The notes beneath the pieces were generated by a model, which worked only from the letters and a program-made list of their open reading frames with translations, made no database searches and had not been told where the DNA came from. The translations under genes and the position numbers were made by a program. From positions 31,436,987 to 31,500,986 of the forward strand of contig CP136063.1 of the NCBI GenBank assembly GCA_032622095.1: a stretch of 64,000 bases of DNA, in the 5' to 3' direction. The stretch is from Siphonodentalium dalli (lineage: Eukaryota > Mollusca > Scaphopoda > Gadilida > Siphonodentaliidae). Shown here piece by piece: positions 13,429 to 25,830 of this stretch. Position 1 is the stretch's first letter. Each line of letters starts with the position of its first letter.

Positions 13429-16400
13429 TTTACCTTTACCTTTTCATTCTTCGTAGGTACCTCCTCTTGCAGGAGAACCGCCTTCGATGAGGCGTTAGTA
13501 GACCTATTACATTCTTATATAGATATGGTCGTCTCGGTTGAACAGTGGGATTTTCATAAGTATGTAGATATTGATGGCTGAATTATACTTTGCTGTTATG
13601 ATGAGTAGACGTTGTCTGTGGAGTTTGTAGTATGAGCCCCTGGATATGATCTCCACGCGTTTGGTAGTTGTTGTGTTGAGTTGGCATTTTGTACAATCTA
13701 GCACTGCTTGCAGTCTGGTCTGGTCTGGTCGGATTCATGCATCTGATTATTAAGTGTTAGAGATTATTCTAGGATAGCTTTGTCAATCGCCTCCATATTT
13801 GGTTTTCTGGCATCTGATAGTATTGGACAGGTTATGAGAAAATGAATCATGTCTTCTGTAGATTTATTACATATCTGGCACGTTGGATTTTCGTTGGAGT
13901 TGCTGAATCTTGCTTTATGTCTCTGGAGGATGTATGCCTGTTGCCATTTTCATCTTAGCCGTGGCCATGGTGGTTGCAACGGGCTCAGAGCGGAACATAG
14001 CCGCAGTTACATGTGTATCTCAGATTGGGTGGGTTTTTACCTTGGGTGGCATCTTGAAGATTTATGTACTTCAGAGATGACTTGTTGTTAGCTTCTTCTT
14101 TCATCTTATCAAACCAGTAGTTGTTAACGGCGGTGTCAACAATGTGTTTCCATATTAGATTTGAAGGAGGGTTTATAAGGACGTCATGTGGTGATGGTAG
14201 ATCATAAAATCCGCTAGTCTGGATGCTTTAATAAACCAGCTGGAAGAGTTCTCCTTCACGACAAGTTGTCTACAGGCAATTTTCCATTCGATAGCTCCAT
14301 TATTCCGCAGCACTCCACCAATAGTCTTGAGTGTTCGCTTATGTATTTCAGCTTCGAGGGGTAGGAATCTAAGAGTTAGTAATACAGCACATGTAGATGT
14401 CCGCTGTGGAAGATGCTGAATACGTTTCAACATTTTTAGATACAAAGTAGATAAGTTATCCAGATCGTTCTTTGTGATGTTCATGACATCCAGTCCATAG
14501 CGCAGTGTTGGGAGTATGAAGCATTTCAAGAGATGCCTAGTATATTTTGGATTAAGTCCGTTGAGTCCGTGAAATCCCGCTCCAAGTAAGGCGTAAGATT
14601 TTTTCATTTGCCACTTCATGGGTCCCAGTCCTTGATGTGTTATTTCGTGTTATGCCTAAGTGTGTAGCACTGCTGGCTGATTGTAGTGGATTGTTGTTAA
14701 AGGTCCATGTGTAAGAAATATTGGTGCGATACTAAGAATGCAGGATTTTTGTTCACTAATGAGATATCTGTATCTATTAGCATAGTCTGCATTTCGTGGG
14801 GGGGGGGGGGGTCTGACATATTACGTCATCAGCAATTGTTCGTGTACCACTGTAAATACCTCCGAGTGAAGACCCCAGTTGGTAATCTTCCATCGTTGCC
14901 GGCAGACCATTGACGAACACCTTGTAGGCAGCAGGAGAACATATACTGTCTCGGACATGGAATTTATCCTAGTAAGGGAATTTTAGCAGACGGAATTGCA
15001 GTGGAGACAACTGGTAGCTGTCAGCGGTGAATTCTTAATTGGTTTTCTCTACACAGAGATAGCTGTCCTATTTATAGAAAATCAACACTTTTCGGCTTCT
15101 CGCATTCTGATTGGTCAATGGCGAGTATAAAAGAGATGTTTTTTGAAACTCTGGTTAGAAGTCTTCGGACTTCTCACCTGCCAAGATCAAGAGCTGAAAT
15201 GAAGAGGCATCCCTAGGTGAACTGGTCATGGAGCACACGATCAGCCAATTGCATTGGTAGCCCTTACTATCGCCTAGCAGAAGATTGCCAAGTGGTTGCA
15301 GGTGTCTTTTGAAGAAAGACCAGTGGTAGCCTGGCGATATAGTGGGAATCACAGGTATTTGGTGACCAATGTGTGCTTCTATGGCGTTTTCATTTGGGTC
15401 ATGCAGATCGAAGATTCACAAGAATCGCTCAAGTCATTTTGCAAGAACATACAAAGCACAGAGATAGGTGAGCATTCATTTCTCTACTTTTGGCGTAGAC
15501 CTAGTAAATGGCGGCCAAATATTGTGTGCCAAGTGAGCGATTCTCATTTTGGTATCCCCTTGATTGGTAATTTAAATTTGATTGGCGCTCTTTAATGGCG
15601 ACCTCTCAGTTGGACTCCTTCATTCATTAGCGATTGTGGCTTGATAATTGTAATAGCTAGTTAAACTCCGATTGTCACTCCAACCTTGGACTTATGTGGG
15701 CAGCCGCCGAAGCAGACGATAGGGATGAGAAGAGGTATCCCTCAGATAGTTCACGGTCAGCCAAATACATTGGTAGCCCTAACTATCGCTTGCGATATAT
15801 TGGGAATCCCAGGCATTTGATGACCAATGTGAACACCCGTTGGCGCATCTTAATGTGGCGTACCTTGAAACATAAAAAGGATTCACTGAGATTGGTCATA
15901 CTTGGATGGCCTCCCACTCGTTGGACAACCTCCACAACCAGAGAAGTACATGGGAAGACCAGAGAGTTCGTAAAGAATGATAAGGCGATGGACTGGTTGT
16001 GGTTGGTATGTCCTGTGTGCGATCCAATCTTGCATGCTCAATGTTTATTCTGTATGGGATGACGTTTGCATAGATATCTAAGTGGATGGCTGCCCACAAC
16101 TGCCCTGGTGGTTGGACGAAATTGGGTCTCAAGAAAGTTGGCATACCAGAGGAGCTGAAGTTGGGCGCCCTCACAGTGACACCACATGGTTTAACACTGA
16201 GGGCTTCCCACATCATTTAAACCGGCTACATTAATTGTAGAAGACTTTTTGGTGAAGTTGACATCCCTGATTCCGGGTTGGCATCTCAGATGGAGCTCTT
16301 GTTTGGGGTCGACTATCAGTGGCGGACCAGGCAGATATTTTTGGATGACCAGTAATGATGGTAACCAGAAAGGTATACCTCTTGATTTTTGGGACACCCT

Positions 16401-18192
16401 GCCTGGTGGTCGACCACCCTGGGTTGAGTGACCGGACCGAATATCAGTCAAAGACTCAGTCGCAGATGGCAGGCACCCAACCCCGTGAGGAACTCATGAT
16501 ATGCTAACCCTTGGAATCGTATTCTTACCTGACATGTGCAGTGATATTAACGAAGACAATGCCGAATTATACCACTTGGTTGATGGGCCATACCGGAGTC
16601 GCACCAACCTGGACACCCTAAGATCTTAGTATCGTGGACGCCCATCAAAGCTGTACAGACGAGATACGCAGAAGACAGAGAGCTGTGTCCAGGCTGGATG
16701 TGCTGGTATGTGTCGCCAACGTGGTGGGTTGGTCATAGATACAATGGAGAAACTGCGGCATGGTAACGTCTCCAGATGTGTGCCTTTTGTTTGACAAAGA
16801 ATTGAAAGATGCGAATAATCATGCCGTAATGCCTCGGCCTTGTGGTTTTGATGGTGGGATCTGGAGCTAATAAATCTAGGGTCAGGTGGGAATGCGTTTT
16901 CTCCCCTTAGAATGTGACAGAGCTGAGACTAGGGCCAAGACGGGAAATGTAGTTTCTCTCCCTAGTGGTCCCACTGTCAAAACCTATGAGAATACAAATA
17001 TTTCGTCAAACAAAGGTTGCCGTCCCGGATTCCTTCCCTTGATGTGCACATCTGGGTCTGATGGAAATTTACAAAGTCGAGGGTCCTAACCTATAGATCA
17101 TGATTTATCAATGATGGTATTCGTACTATACAACGCCATGGGCCACTTCAGGCTGGCGAATGCAGCAATTGTTTCTCTGCACATGGTCAGGTGGATAGGC
17201 GATTTCCGTCATGGAAGTCAAGGGGGGAATTCAAGACAGATAAATGGGTTGACAGATCGATATTTAGCTGCTGATGTGCAATTGGCGTGACAGTCTGGAT
17301 GTACGACCCGAGTGTCCGTGAATTACAACCTGACTGGGTTCTGCCCCTTAAACTATCAGTAGACGGCACAGCTGCCCATCAAGATTGTTACGTTTTGTTG
17401 CACATCATACTCAGTCATGGAACATAGCAGGTTGACGGAACATTTCTTTTTCCCGGAAGTTAACGTCAAAGGGGACGCCATTTCCGGTTTAGAAGGTCCA
17501 AATTGAGTTCTCGGGTGACATGAAAATTGGCAGGGATCTCAGCAAAGAATATGAGGGGGCTCCAGAGGATTAAATTTTCTTCGGCGTGCATGGGGAACCG
17601 AAGAGACCTATTTTGAAGGCACACTACCATTTGTTAGAATAATTAGTTTTCGGCTCGTGACGTTGGACATGTAATGCAGTTCTGATGAATTTGGGAAATT
17701 GGTGGTTACGTGGTCCGTATTTGAACCCCCGTGCGCGTTACAATATCATCCTGTCGGACGCCTTGTTTGTTTCTGGAAAACGGAGGGATTCCTCCAGACA
17801 CCATCTGACAGTAGATGCTGTTTCGGTGTACCAGTTACGGAACAGCATCCAGTTATCGCCTGTGACCCCTATCTTTGCCAGCTCCCGAAAGAGTCCAGAA
17901 TGCCATACTACGTCGAAGGCTTTCTTAGCATCCATAAAAAGCAATGTAGATCGGTTTCTTCGTTTATCGGGCTCCATTTATTAGTTCAGTTACCAGGCGT
18001 GCAGCAGTAGTTGGGGATTGTTTTTCAGTGAAGCCTTTTTGAAGAGGACGTTGGTATGCTTGTATTTTGTCCTTGTTTCTGTTGAGGTGTTTTTTCCACA
18101 ATTTTTCCGATGATGCTTGTTATTGTTATCTTCCTGTACGAGTTGGGGTCGTTCTGTGGCTTGCCTCCCTTCTTGTAAATAGGGCACACGAG
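13429..18192 (-). pseudogene. Decayed LINE (non-LTR retrotransposon), minus strand, 5'-truncated
   Basis: Reading the minus strand from 18,192 down: reverse-transcriptase fingers (PIYKKGGKP...NSYRKITITSIIGKIVEK, near 18,180-18,080), palm motif A region (FMDAKKAFDVVWH, in 17,738-17,977) and QGVRQ near 17,750. After a 2.8-kb insert come SPAAYKVFVNGLP and the catalytic TIADDV box (14,960-14,820), then the thumb (14,173-14,619), an LPSPHDVL segment and a C-terminal CCHC motif (CQIC...H...C near 13,870). The 3' end is a short TTTACC repeat on the plus strand (13,429-13,443). Several frameshifts are visible, so it is dead. There is no endonuclease: the copy is truncated at RT. It is related to, but not the same family as, the LINE at 30,007-33,901. 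Confidence 0.85.
14957..17738. mobile_element. Unidentified 2.8-kb insert inside the LINE
   Basis: In the LINE's RT, QGVRQ..I and SPAAYKVF are normally adjacent; here about 2.8 kb separates them, which defines the insert. It contains a TATAAAAG box-like motif near 15,127 and a two-copy internal repeat (GCATTGGTAGCCCT...ACTATCGC with TGGGAATC.CAGGTATTTGGTGACCAATGTG; about 15,237-15,400 and 15,756-15,840). The longest frames (for example 15,694-16,062) match nothing I know. No clean terminal repeats or target duplication could be read, so its class is unknown. Confidence 0.55.
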
Positions 18193-18360
18193 ACTATTGT
18201 TCGTTAGCTAAACATCTACACCTTTTTAGTCTATAAAATATTCAAAATAACATTAACATTAATCGATAGAAGCATTTCTGGACAGGAGTCTTCGATTCAG
18301 GTATAATATGTTATACCCCGGTAACTATATAAAACATGTTTACAAAGAGATAATCCACCT
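18193..18360 (+). mobile_element. TTAA-flanked TIR element, copy A, right part
   Basis: Resumes with ACTATTGTTCGTTAGC and ends ...GAGATAATCCACCT followed by TTAA, the inverted counterpart of the left terminus at 13,080. Together with the left part it forms a normal ~520-bp copy into which the LINE of 13,429-18,192 was inserted. Confidence 0.8.
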
Positions 18361-18756
18361 TTAACGTAACCCAGTAAAAGCTTGGCGAACAAATTGTCAC
18401 GTGAATATTGTCGATTGTGTCAATTCTCTCATCATAAACCTGTTATTGTCAAGAAAACTGTGTACTCTAATCGTCTACTGGGCTGTAAATATTTCAAGTG
18501 CAATTACTTTTTTTTTGTAAACTATGTATTGCGACATTGTTCTATTCCGCACCCCATTGGTTAAGACCACTTATTTAAACACCCTTTTCTGGACAGAAAT
18601 ATTTTTTTCTTTTCATCTTAACTGTATCGATTGTCGGTTCGATAATTTTAACTCTTTCGTGAGATTTCCTGTTAGCTTTTGTCAGGTAATCTCATGTAAG
18701 CATATTGCCCATTTGATTCTGTACAGACAAATTACATATACAGATACCGTTAACTC

Positions 18757-19758
18757 ATGATGTATGGGCAGGTGAAGCCATCAACAATGAACACTGAAGA
18801 TGATAAACACACGCCGATAAATACGTCACCGATGACTGTGGACTCGGAATCGTTGAGCAGTTTTCCCAGTAAGACAAAGCATAAGGGTTCATATCAGTGT
18901 GGGGTCTGCGAGAAATCATTTACTCGCTCGAGTCACTTGACGACACATATGATGATCCACACAGGAGATCGTCCGTATCAATGCGATGTGTGCGAGAAAT
19001 CATTTACTCAGTTGAGTAATCTGAATATGCATAAGAAAATCCACACAGGAGATCGTCCGTACCAATGCGACGTGTGCAAGAAATCATATACTCAGTTGAG
19101 TAATCTTACGACACATAAGATTATGCACAATGGCGATCGCCCGTATCAATGTGATGTGTGCGAGAAATCATTTACCCAGTTGGGTAATCTGAACATTCAT
19201 ACGATGATACACACAGGAGATCGTCCGTACCAATGCGATGTGTGTGAGAAATCATTTAGTCAGTTCGGTAATTTGAACATGCATAAGAAAATCCACGCGG
19301 GATATCGCCCGTATCAATGTGATGTGTGCGAGAAATCATTTGCTCAGTTGAGTTACCTGACGACACATAAGATGATGCACACTGGAGAACGCCCATACCA
19401 ATGCGATGTGTGCGAGAAATCATTTACTCAGTTGTGTAATTGGAAGATTCATAAGAGAATCCACGCGGGAGATCGCCCGTATCAATGTGATGTTTGCGAT
19501 AAATCATTTACTCAGTGTGGTGCCCTGACGACACATAAGAGGATCCACACGGGGGATCGCCCGTATCATTGTGATGTTTGCGGGAAATCATTTACTGTGT
19601 CGGGCCATCTGACGAAACATAAGAGGATCCACACGGGGGATCGCCCGTATCATTGTGATGTGTGCGAGAAATCATTTACTGTGTCAAGCCATCTGACGAA
19701 ACATAAGAGGATCCACACGGGGAATCGTACGTATCATAGTGATGTGTGCGATAAATAA
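18757..19758 (+). CDS. Tandem C2H2 zinc-finger protein, array 1
   Basis: A 333-residue frame with a ~45-residue leader (MMYGQVKPSTMNTEDD..., Ser/Thr-rich) followed by ten regular C2H2 fingers of 28 residues, roughly residues 47-326. Each is of the form Y[11 protein letters not shown]7-H-x3-H with linker H-T-G-D-R-P instead of the usual TGEKP. The backbone is nearly constant while helix positions vary (RSSHLTT, QLSNLNM, QLGNLNI, QFGNLNM, QCGALTT, VSGHLTK), the usual sign of a DNA-binding array. There is no KRAB, BTB or SCAN domain. The second ATG (18,760) aligns with the start of the paralogue at 34,865. The frame ends in the eleventh finger at a TAA that replaces the Ser codon of KSFT, and its first Cys is Ser. 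Likely a nuclear DNA-binding protein or a recently broken one; a 5' exon cannot be excluded. Confidence 0.8.
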   Translation: MMYGQVKPSTMNTEDDKHTPINTSPMTVDSESLSSFPSKTKHKGSYQCGVCEKSFTRSSHLTTHMMIHTGDRPYQCDVCEKSFTQLSNLNMHKKIHTGDRPYQCDVCKKSYTQLSNLTTHKIMHNGDRPYQCDVCEKSFTQLGNLNIHTMIHTGDRPYQCDVCEKSFSQFGNLNMHKKIHAGYRPYQCDVCEKSFAQLSYLTTHKMMHTGERPYQCDVCEKSFTQLCNWKIHKRIHAGDRPYQCDVCDKSFTQCGALTTHKRIHTGDRPYHCDVCGKSFTVSGHLTKHKRIHTGDRPYHCDVCEKSFTVSSHLTKHKRIHTGNRTYHSDVCDK

Positions 19759-20320
19759 TTTACTGTGTCGGGCCATCTGACGAAACACAAGAGGATACTC
19801 ACGGGGGGATCGCCCGTATCATTGTGACGTCTGCGAGAAATCTTTTACTGAGTCGGGCCATCTGACGAAACATAAGATGATCCACACGGAGGATCGCCCG
19901 TATCACTGTAATGTGTGCGAGAAATCATTTACTGAGTCGGGCCATCTGATGAAACATAAGATGATCCACACGGGGGATCGCCCGTATCACTGTAATGTGT
20001 GCGATAAATCATTTACTGAGTCGGGCCATCTGGCGAGACATAAGAGGATCCACACAGGCGACATATAGTTATAAATGTGATATGTGTCAAATCATTTACT
20101 CAGTTGGGTCACATGAATATGCATAAAACGATCCACACAGGCGGCACGTATTTATCAATGTGATGTGTGTGAAATCATATACAGTGACATGACGAAACAT
20201 AAGCGTATCGTGCGGGGGGTGTCGACCGTAACAATGTGATGTGTGTGAAAGCATTTACTCAGTCGGGTGACCTCACGAAACACAAGCGGTTCCACACGGG
20301 TGATCTCCTTTATCATTGAA
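19759..20320 (+). pseudogene. Decayed continuation of zinc-finger array 1
   Basis: Fingers continue without a gap after the stop at 19,756-19,758. One more finger remnant is followed by an extra G in the CACGGGGGGATCG linker. Then comes a clean stretch with two complete fingers (within 19,877-20,068: CNVCEKSFTESGHLMKH and CNVCDKSFTESGHLARH), and then shortened fingers with several indels to about 20,320. The ancestral array therefore had some 15 or more fingers and has lost its 3' third. Confidence 0.8.
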
Positions 20321-21414
20321 ACATAATGGCAACGGTAGATACTCAGTTCACTGTCGCACCCCGAAATGCGGTCAGACCGATAGTACCACTTTATATTTAG
20401 TAAAAATTAGTTTGGATTTTTTCAGGATATCATGCAGTATCGGATATGGGTTGGTTTAAATAGTATTATATTTAGGCGTCTAATATCTAGTGTGTGTAAT
20501 TTATACAATCTCGTTAAGTGTTTTTTGGCATTTACATGTGCAGCACCCACCCCCCCCCCCCCACTCTGAACGATTTTCAAGCATAAAATTTGGGCATTTT
20601 TTGGGAGAATGGGACTTTCTGGCAAATCACATGGTGCATCTGCATGTATACCTTCACATTATTTGTAATGTACATGGTATTATGCACTGTATATTCAATA
20701 ATTATAATGTGTCCAATTTATCCGGTTACATGTGCCAAATTTATTTGTTATAGAGTGGCTATTTTATCTCAGGAATGGAATGGCTTGCTACCGGGTATTA
20801 TCGGTATATTATCTTATACCAGGCTACCATTCGTCACTGCGTGTTGAAATTTCAATAATTTTTTCAAAGTCTAACTTAAATCGTGATATGTATATTAGAT
20901 CCCATCTTCAGCAAAATATATGTCTCCATGGTGCTATGAACGTTTGTGTTATGAATGGGTAAAATTTATCTGCTCGTAAACCCTCATAGTAAACAATTTT
21001 ATACCAGGTTCTATTCAGTTTTCAGAAATAGCTCGCAATGGAAATGTGCATGGTAAATGTACATATTTGGTTAAGATTTTTTGGTCAAAGGTGATAGCGG
21101 TAAATTTGGTTTAAATATATATCAGTGGCAGTGCTCTTGATTTGTCCATCAGTCTCTCTGGATCACTTTATGTTTTACTTTTACAAACATTTCAGAGTTA
21201 ATACATGGCTGATATATAGGGTCCTGATTCATTTTGTTATTCTGATGAATCTTCCAAAATGAGGACTTAATCCATACTGGACTTAAATAACTAATAGTTG
21301 TATTAAATGATATGTCTAAGTCATGTGCATAAACCCCATGTTATGTAGACAAACAGTTTGTGAAGAGTATGCGGTAAGGAAAACACTCATCACAGCGGAT
21401 ACTCTATGCATTAA
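20321..21414. other. No gene recognised
   Basis: AT-rich sequence between the zinc-finger array and the next TIR element. It contains a 14-C run near 20,550. The short frames here (20,490-20,962) have no recognisable domain and overlap each other in different phases. Confidence 0.6.
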
Positions 21415-21944
21415 AGGTGGATCATCTCTTTGTACACGTGTATTATATAGTTACCGGGGTATAAAATATTAGATTTGAATCGATGACTCGGATTGACTCC
21501 TGTCCGGAAATGCTTCTATCGATTAATATTAATTTTATTTCGAATAATTTCTAGTCTAAAAAGGTGAAGTTGTTTAGCTAACGAACAATAGTGGTTACTG
21601 TTAACAGAGACCAGAAATTTTATTGTACAATTTTGTCACAAATAAACGTTAATTATACTCATTATCGCTTATAACTATGGAACAAAACAATATAAATAAT
21701 CAATCTGGGATATTTGACTTTCGGTGCGTACCCATAGGATCAGACCAGTGCTCTATATCGCAATATGGTATCATCCGAATGGTCTGTTCTAAAAATAGTA
21801 ACATGAACGGTCCCGATTTAATATTCGAAATAAAATCAATATTAGTTGATAGAAGCTTTTCCGGACAGGGGTCTTCAGTTCATATCTATTATTTTATACC
21901 CACGCAACTATTTAAAATTTGTTATTTAAAGAGATAATCCATCT
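21415..21944 (-). mobile_element. TTAA-flanked TIR element, copy C, complete
   Basis: A full 530-bp copy in the orientation opposite to copy A, with TTAA immediately outside both ends (21,411-21,414 and 21,945-21,948). Termini are AGGTGGATCATCTCTTTG and ...AAAGAGATAATCCATCT; the inverted arms are alignable for about 110 bp at roughly 75-80 percent identity. The centre includes ACTGTTAACAGAGACCAGAAA. An 86-codon frame on the plus strand (21,677-21,937) is shared with copy E but shows no sign of coding constraint. Confidence 0.85.
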
Positions 21945-21949
21945 TTAAA

Positions 21950-22660
21950 GGGACACAACAATCTTCCCCGGTATACCCCGATTGACTGAAGCAATAACAT
22001 ATATATATACGGCGGAATCCCGCAGATAACTATTTTTAGCCACAATTCCAATCCGCGCGATCCGATTGGTCGGCGATCTTTCGTCACCAATTTGATACGA
22101 TTGTTTTGAGAATAATAACTCTCATTCTCAAGACCAAATAAATTAATTAAAACTTAATTAGTTAGAACGCATATTTGAGTTAGATTATCGGAGTTTTATC
22201 TCCGTGTATGTTGTGTTGAATGGGAATGTTGGGTCCTCACATATGAAATCAACGATTATTGCCTGGAAAACTTGTCAAAAACTCGGTTCGAATTGAAGTT
22301 CGTGTGATCAGATCAGGCTATGTTGTTGACATTCTAATTGAATATTGTCAACAGCGGGAATTCTCATCCTGATGACCCAGGAGAGTGACTCAGGTCACAA
22401 TTAATGGGAACTTTTGGAGAACCTATCGTTCAAACGCGCAGATTTAAAAAAAACAGTGTGGGTAGATAGCGTCAGAAAAATGTACATGTAGCAAGTGCAA
22501 TTTGACACTAAAATGTACATGTATGGCTTTGGACTGGACTGGCCGCAGTAGGCCTACACTAGTGTAGGCCTACACTAGTACAGGCCTTGCAGATTCAAAT
22601 TGAACTAAAGTCTCCAACAGTGACCTGTAGTATTAAAATAACTAATTTCAAAATGTGTGG
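21950..22660. other. No gene; perfect 26-bp palindrome at 22,548-22,573
   Basis: Only AT-rich sequence and short low-complexity runs are visible, apart from GTAGGCCTACACT followed by its exact reverse complement at 22,548-22,573, with a third partial AGGCCT unit just after. No ORF of note. Confidence 0.6.
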
Positions 22661-22668
22661 CCCAGTAT

Positions 22669-23164
22669 TGTGGGATGCCAAATTGACATTTAATAAATAA
22701 TTGAGCTTAAGCGCAATAAGGAATCCCTTATTAGCGCAATAAGGAAAAATCTAATTGCCCTTAAGCACAATAAGAGATTCCTTATTGCGTTTAAGCGCAA
22801 TAAGGAATTTCCTTATTGGGCTTAAGTGCAATAAGAATATTCCTTATTGCGCTTAAGCGCAAATAAGGAATATTACATAAACTCCCCATAATTCCAATAG
22901 TGTAGTCCATGGTGCAATGGGTGGAGTTTATTGGTCACATGGTGACTGTCCACGTGTAGGCCTATTCAGATTCCATCAGATTCTATCCCTGTTAACAGGC
23001 AAATATAGGATAATTCTACTATTTTCTCACGAGGGAGATATTAATTGCACTTAAGCGCAATAAGGATGTATTGCGGTTAAGCGTATAATAAGGAATGTTC
23101 TTAATAAGATTCCTTATTGCGCTTAAGCTCAATTATTTATTAAATGTCAATTTGGCATCCCATA
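22669..23164 (+). mobile_element. Palindrome-rich MITE with 6-bp TSD, copy 1
   Basis: A 496-bp element flanked by perfect CAGTAT duplications (22,663-22,668 and 23,165-23,170). Terminal inverted repeats begin TRTGGGATGCCAAATTGAC and run through TTTAATAAATAATTGAGC for about 50 bp. The interior is mostly repeats of TTGCGCTTAAGCGCAATAAG, itself a palindrome centred on CTTAAG, so the whole unit can fold into many nested hairpins. A unique core (GTTAACAGG... near 22,990) sets the orientation. No coding capacity, so it depends on a transposase elsewhere. Confidence 0.9.
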
Positions 23165-23216
23165 CAGTATAAGATATATTGGGAGCAGGGTAGATCATGC
23201 CATGAATCTCTACTCT

Positions 23217-23718
23217 TATGGGATGCCAAATTGACATTTAATAAATAATTGAGCTTAAGCGCAATACAATAAGGAATCTCTTATTGCGCTTAACGCTTAA
23301 GGAATATTCTTATTGCGCTTAAGCGCAATTAGATCTTCCCTTATGCGCTTAAGCGCAATAAGAACATCCCTTATTGCGCTTAAGCGCAATTACATCCTTA
23401 TTGCACTTAAGCGCAATTATTATCTCCCTCATGAGATCACCCCTCTGCAAATAGTAGAATTATCATATATTGCCTGTTAACAGGGATAGATATTGATTGC
23501 ACCATGGACTAAACCATTTGAATTATAGGGAGTTTATGTAATATTCCTTATTGCGCTTAAGCGAAATAAGAATCTCTTATTGCGCTTAAGCGCAATAAGG
23601 AATCTCTTATTGCTCTTAAGCGCAATAAGGAATTTTCTTATTGCGCTTAAGCGCAATAAGGGATTCCTTATTGCGCTTAAGCTCAATTATTTATTAAATG
23701 TCAATTTGGCATCCCATA
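23217..23718 (-). mobile_element. Palindrome-rich MITE with 6-bp TSD, copy 2
   Basis: A 502-bp copy of the same family, 52 bp downstream and in the reverse orientation (its core, including CTGTTAACAGGG near 23,480, is inverted relative to copy 1). It is flanked by perfect TACTCT duplications at 23,211-23,216 and 23,719-23,724. The two independent, perfect but different 6-bp duplications fix the element ends as TATGGGATGCC...GGCATCCCATA. Confidence 0.9.
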
Positions 23719-24289
23719 TACTCTGGCTAATATGACTTTGGGGCATAGATTTGGGCCATAGCTATGGTCATATAGCAATAATGTGGTGTCACTGTATAAG
23801 GGCTTGCTTACCTCATATGGTGTACTTATTGACTTAAATCGGGTGAAAAACCCTATTGTCATATTATCAGCATCCCTGTCCCAAAAATTGGTGTTTCATT
23901 CCGGGAGCTTTGATGTATCACTCCTCGAGCTCTGGTAGTTTTATTAAATCAGCGGCTCTTGCACAGATCTATAGTTTTTCGAGGTCATAAACTGTAGCGC
24001 GAATATGGTGTCACTGAGGACCTGCTTCCCTAATATGGTGTACCTGTATATGTACTCGAAAATCAAAGTTGCCCCAACTAATACAGAAGTTAATACTACC
24101 ACGAGTTGCCACAACTAAAACAGAAGGTAATGCTATTGCGAGTCTACCATTTCGATAAAGAACTTAGGCTTGCTCCCATGCAAACCAATGAAAACAAGAG
24201 GTGATATGTCAATAAGAGCTAAGGTTGAGTTATGGATTAACCTATTTATTCACCAGGGGTGTTTAGTTACATACATGTATAACCACGAA

Positions 24290-24533
24290 ATGCGCTTAAG
24301 ATTAGGCAATTGATTGTGTGTAAGCAAAATTGATTGCGCTTAAGCACAAATAATTATGTTTTCAAGAACAAATCACTATGCTTAATCACAATCGATTGCA
24401 CTTAAGAGCAATGATTGCTCTTAAGCACAATGATAAGTTCAACTAATTGTGCTTAAGTGTAATTATTTGTGCTTAAGTGAAATTAATTGCACTTAAGCGC
24501 ACTTCATTATTAAATGACAATTTGGCCTCCCAG
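24290..24533. mobile_element. Old, diverged relative of the CTTAAG-palindrome MITE
   Basis: Repeats of ATTGCGCTTAAGCACAA-like units end in TTAAATGACAATTTGGCCTCCCA, which matches the MITE terminus with several substitutions. The left end could not be defined. Confidence 0.6.
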
Positions 24534-25830
24534 AGGCGAATGCCCGTATAAATCATATTCTACCAGTACAAAACCTCGGGAACTTTTTTAAGTATTGATA
24601 GAGAACCTTATAAAGCTGAAAAAATAACAAGGGGAATATATTTCTTTATTAATACCTGTCGCTTAATAGTTTATTCATAAGTAGGTGAAAGTGCCAACTC
24701 GAGATGACATTATTTAACAGACTTGATGGGTGAGTTTGCTATGCGCACTTACAATCATGGAATTTCTGCAGGGTAATTAATTCAGTGTTTTTGTGATATC
24801 AGCTCACTAAAGCCACAAAAAGCATGCATTTTCGAGCTGGGACCACCCCATACGTTGAAGTTGATTATCGAGGAACAAATATAAACAAAGAAATATGTTC
24901 CCTGCCTTGTTTGTTCAATGTTATAAAGTTCATTATCAAAACATAACAAAATTCCCAAGTTTTGTACTGATGGAATAAGATCTCTACAGGCGCTAAGCAG
25001 AGTAAAGATTCATGACATGATCTAGGGGAGGGGGTTTCTTCATTTTCAACAAGATAGCTCCAGGCTGTTGACCCAACATTCAACAATAATTTGAACAAGG
25101 ACTAAATCATGCCAGAAGCTCCCACAAAAATATTCATGATTGCCAATTACTCAGTTAATAAATTCAATTGCAAGTCTATCACAGCTAGTGACAGTCAGTT
25201 GTGGTATTCAGTTATTAACAGACTTGTAATTATATTAAATTTAATTCATTAGTGAAAATTCATACATGTGTTAAGTAAATCATTTAATATAAGTCTTCTT
25301 AAATATATCTCTTCATGATATTGATGATGTCCATCCCTCTCATGGCAGACCCCAGACTCCTATACTGAATACTAATAACAAATAGGTGGTTTTTCTGTTT
25401 ACCAGCAGGTACCAGATAAGAAAATATGTATAGTGACAATGGAGTGAAATCTCCTGGAACTGTAAGATTTATCTCACAGTTTGTCATTGAGCATCAAATT
25501 GATTATTTTTTTGTCAAAATGACATATTTAGATATCATTCAGTCTCATACTTCTTGGTGAGCTGGGGTTATGGACAATATTTCAGCAGCAAAAATGTAAT
25601 TATTTTCATATTTATAATAGTGTGAAATAACCATGGCTTCTATCCTATATTTTTTATCTTGTACCCATGATTCATCTATGTTATTCAGGATTTATGGGAG
25701 GTGCTAGTATACCATCAGTAGTCAGAGCAATCAAAACTATGTGGTTCATTTATGAGACAAAATACCGAACCTGGAGGGTCGGAACTAAAACTAATTACAA
25801 CAAAAATTGTCTATTTAGGAATAAAATCAA
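24534..25830. other. No gene recognised
   Basis: AT-rich, non-repetitive at the scale I can see. The short minus-strand frames at 24,865-25,098 and 25,299-25,487 have no motif I recognise. Confidence 0.55.

Noticed and set aside
15100-15360. snRNA- or tRNA-like gene (TATA box followed by a structured-looking stretch)
   Set aside because: No tRNA A/B boxes or snRNA core motifs could be read, and the repeated pieces do not fold into a known RNA.
15155-16451. Several 60-120-codon frames on both strands as possible genes
   Set aside because: They overlap in different phases inside the unidentified insert and show no motif or shared composition.
18757-20068. Zinc-finger array as the DNA-binding part of a domesticated transposase
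   Set aside because: Only C2H2 fingers with a short leader are visible; no transposase or recombinase domain is present before or after.
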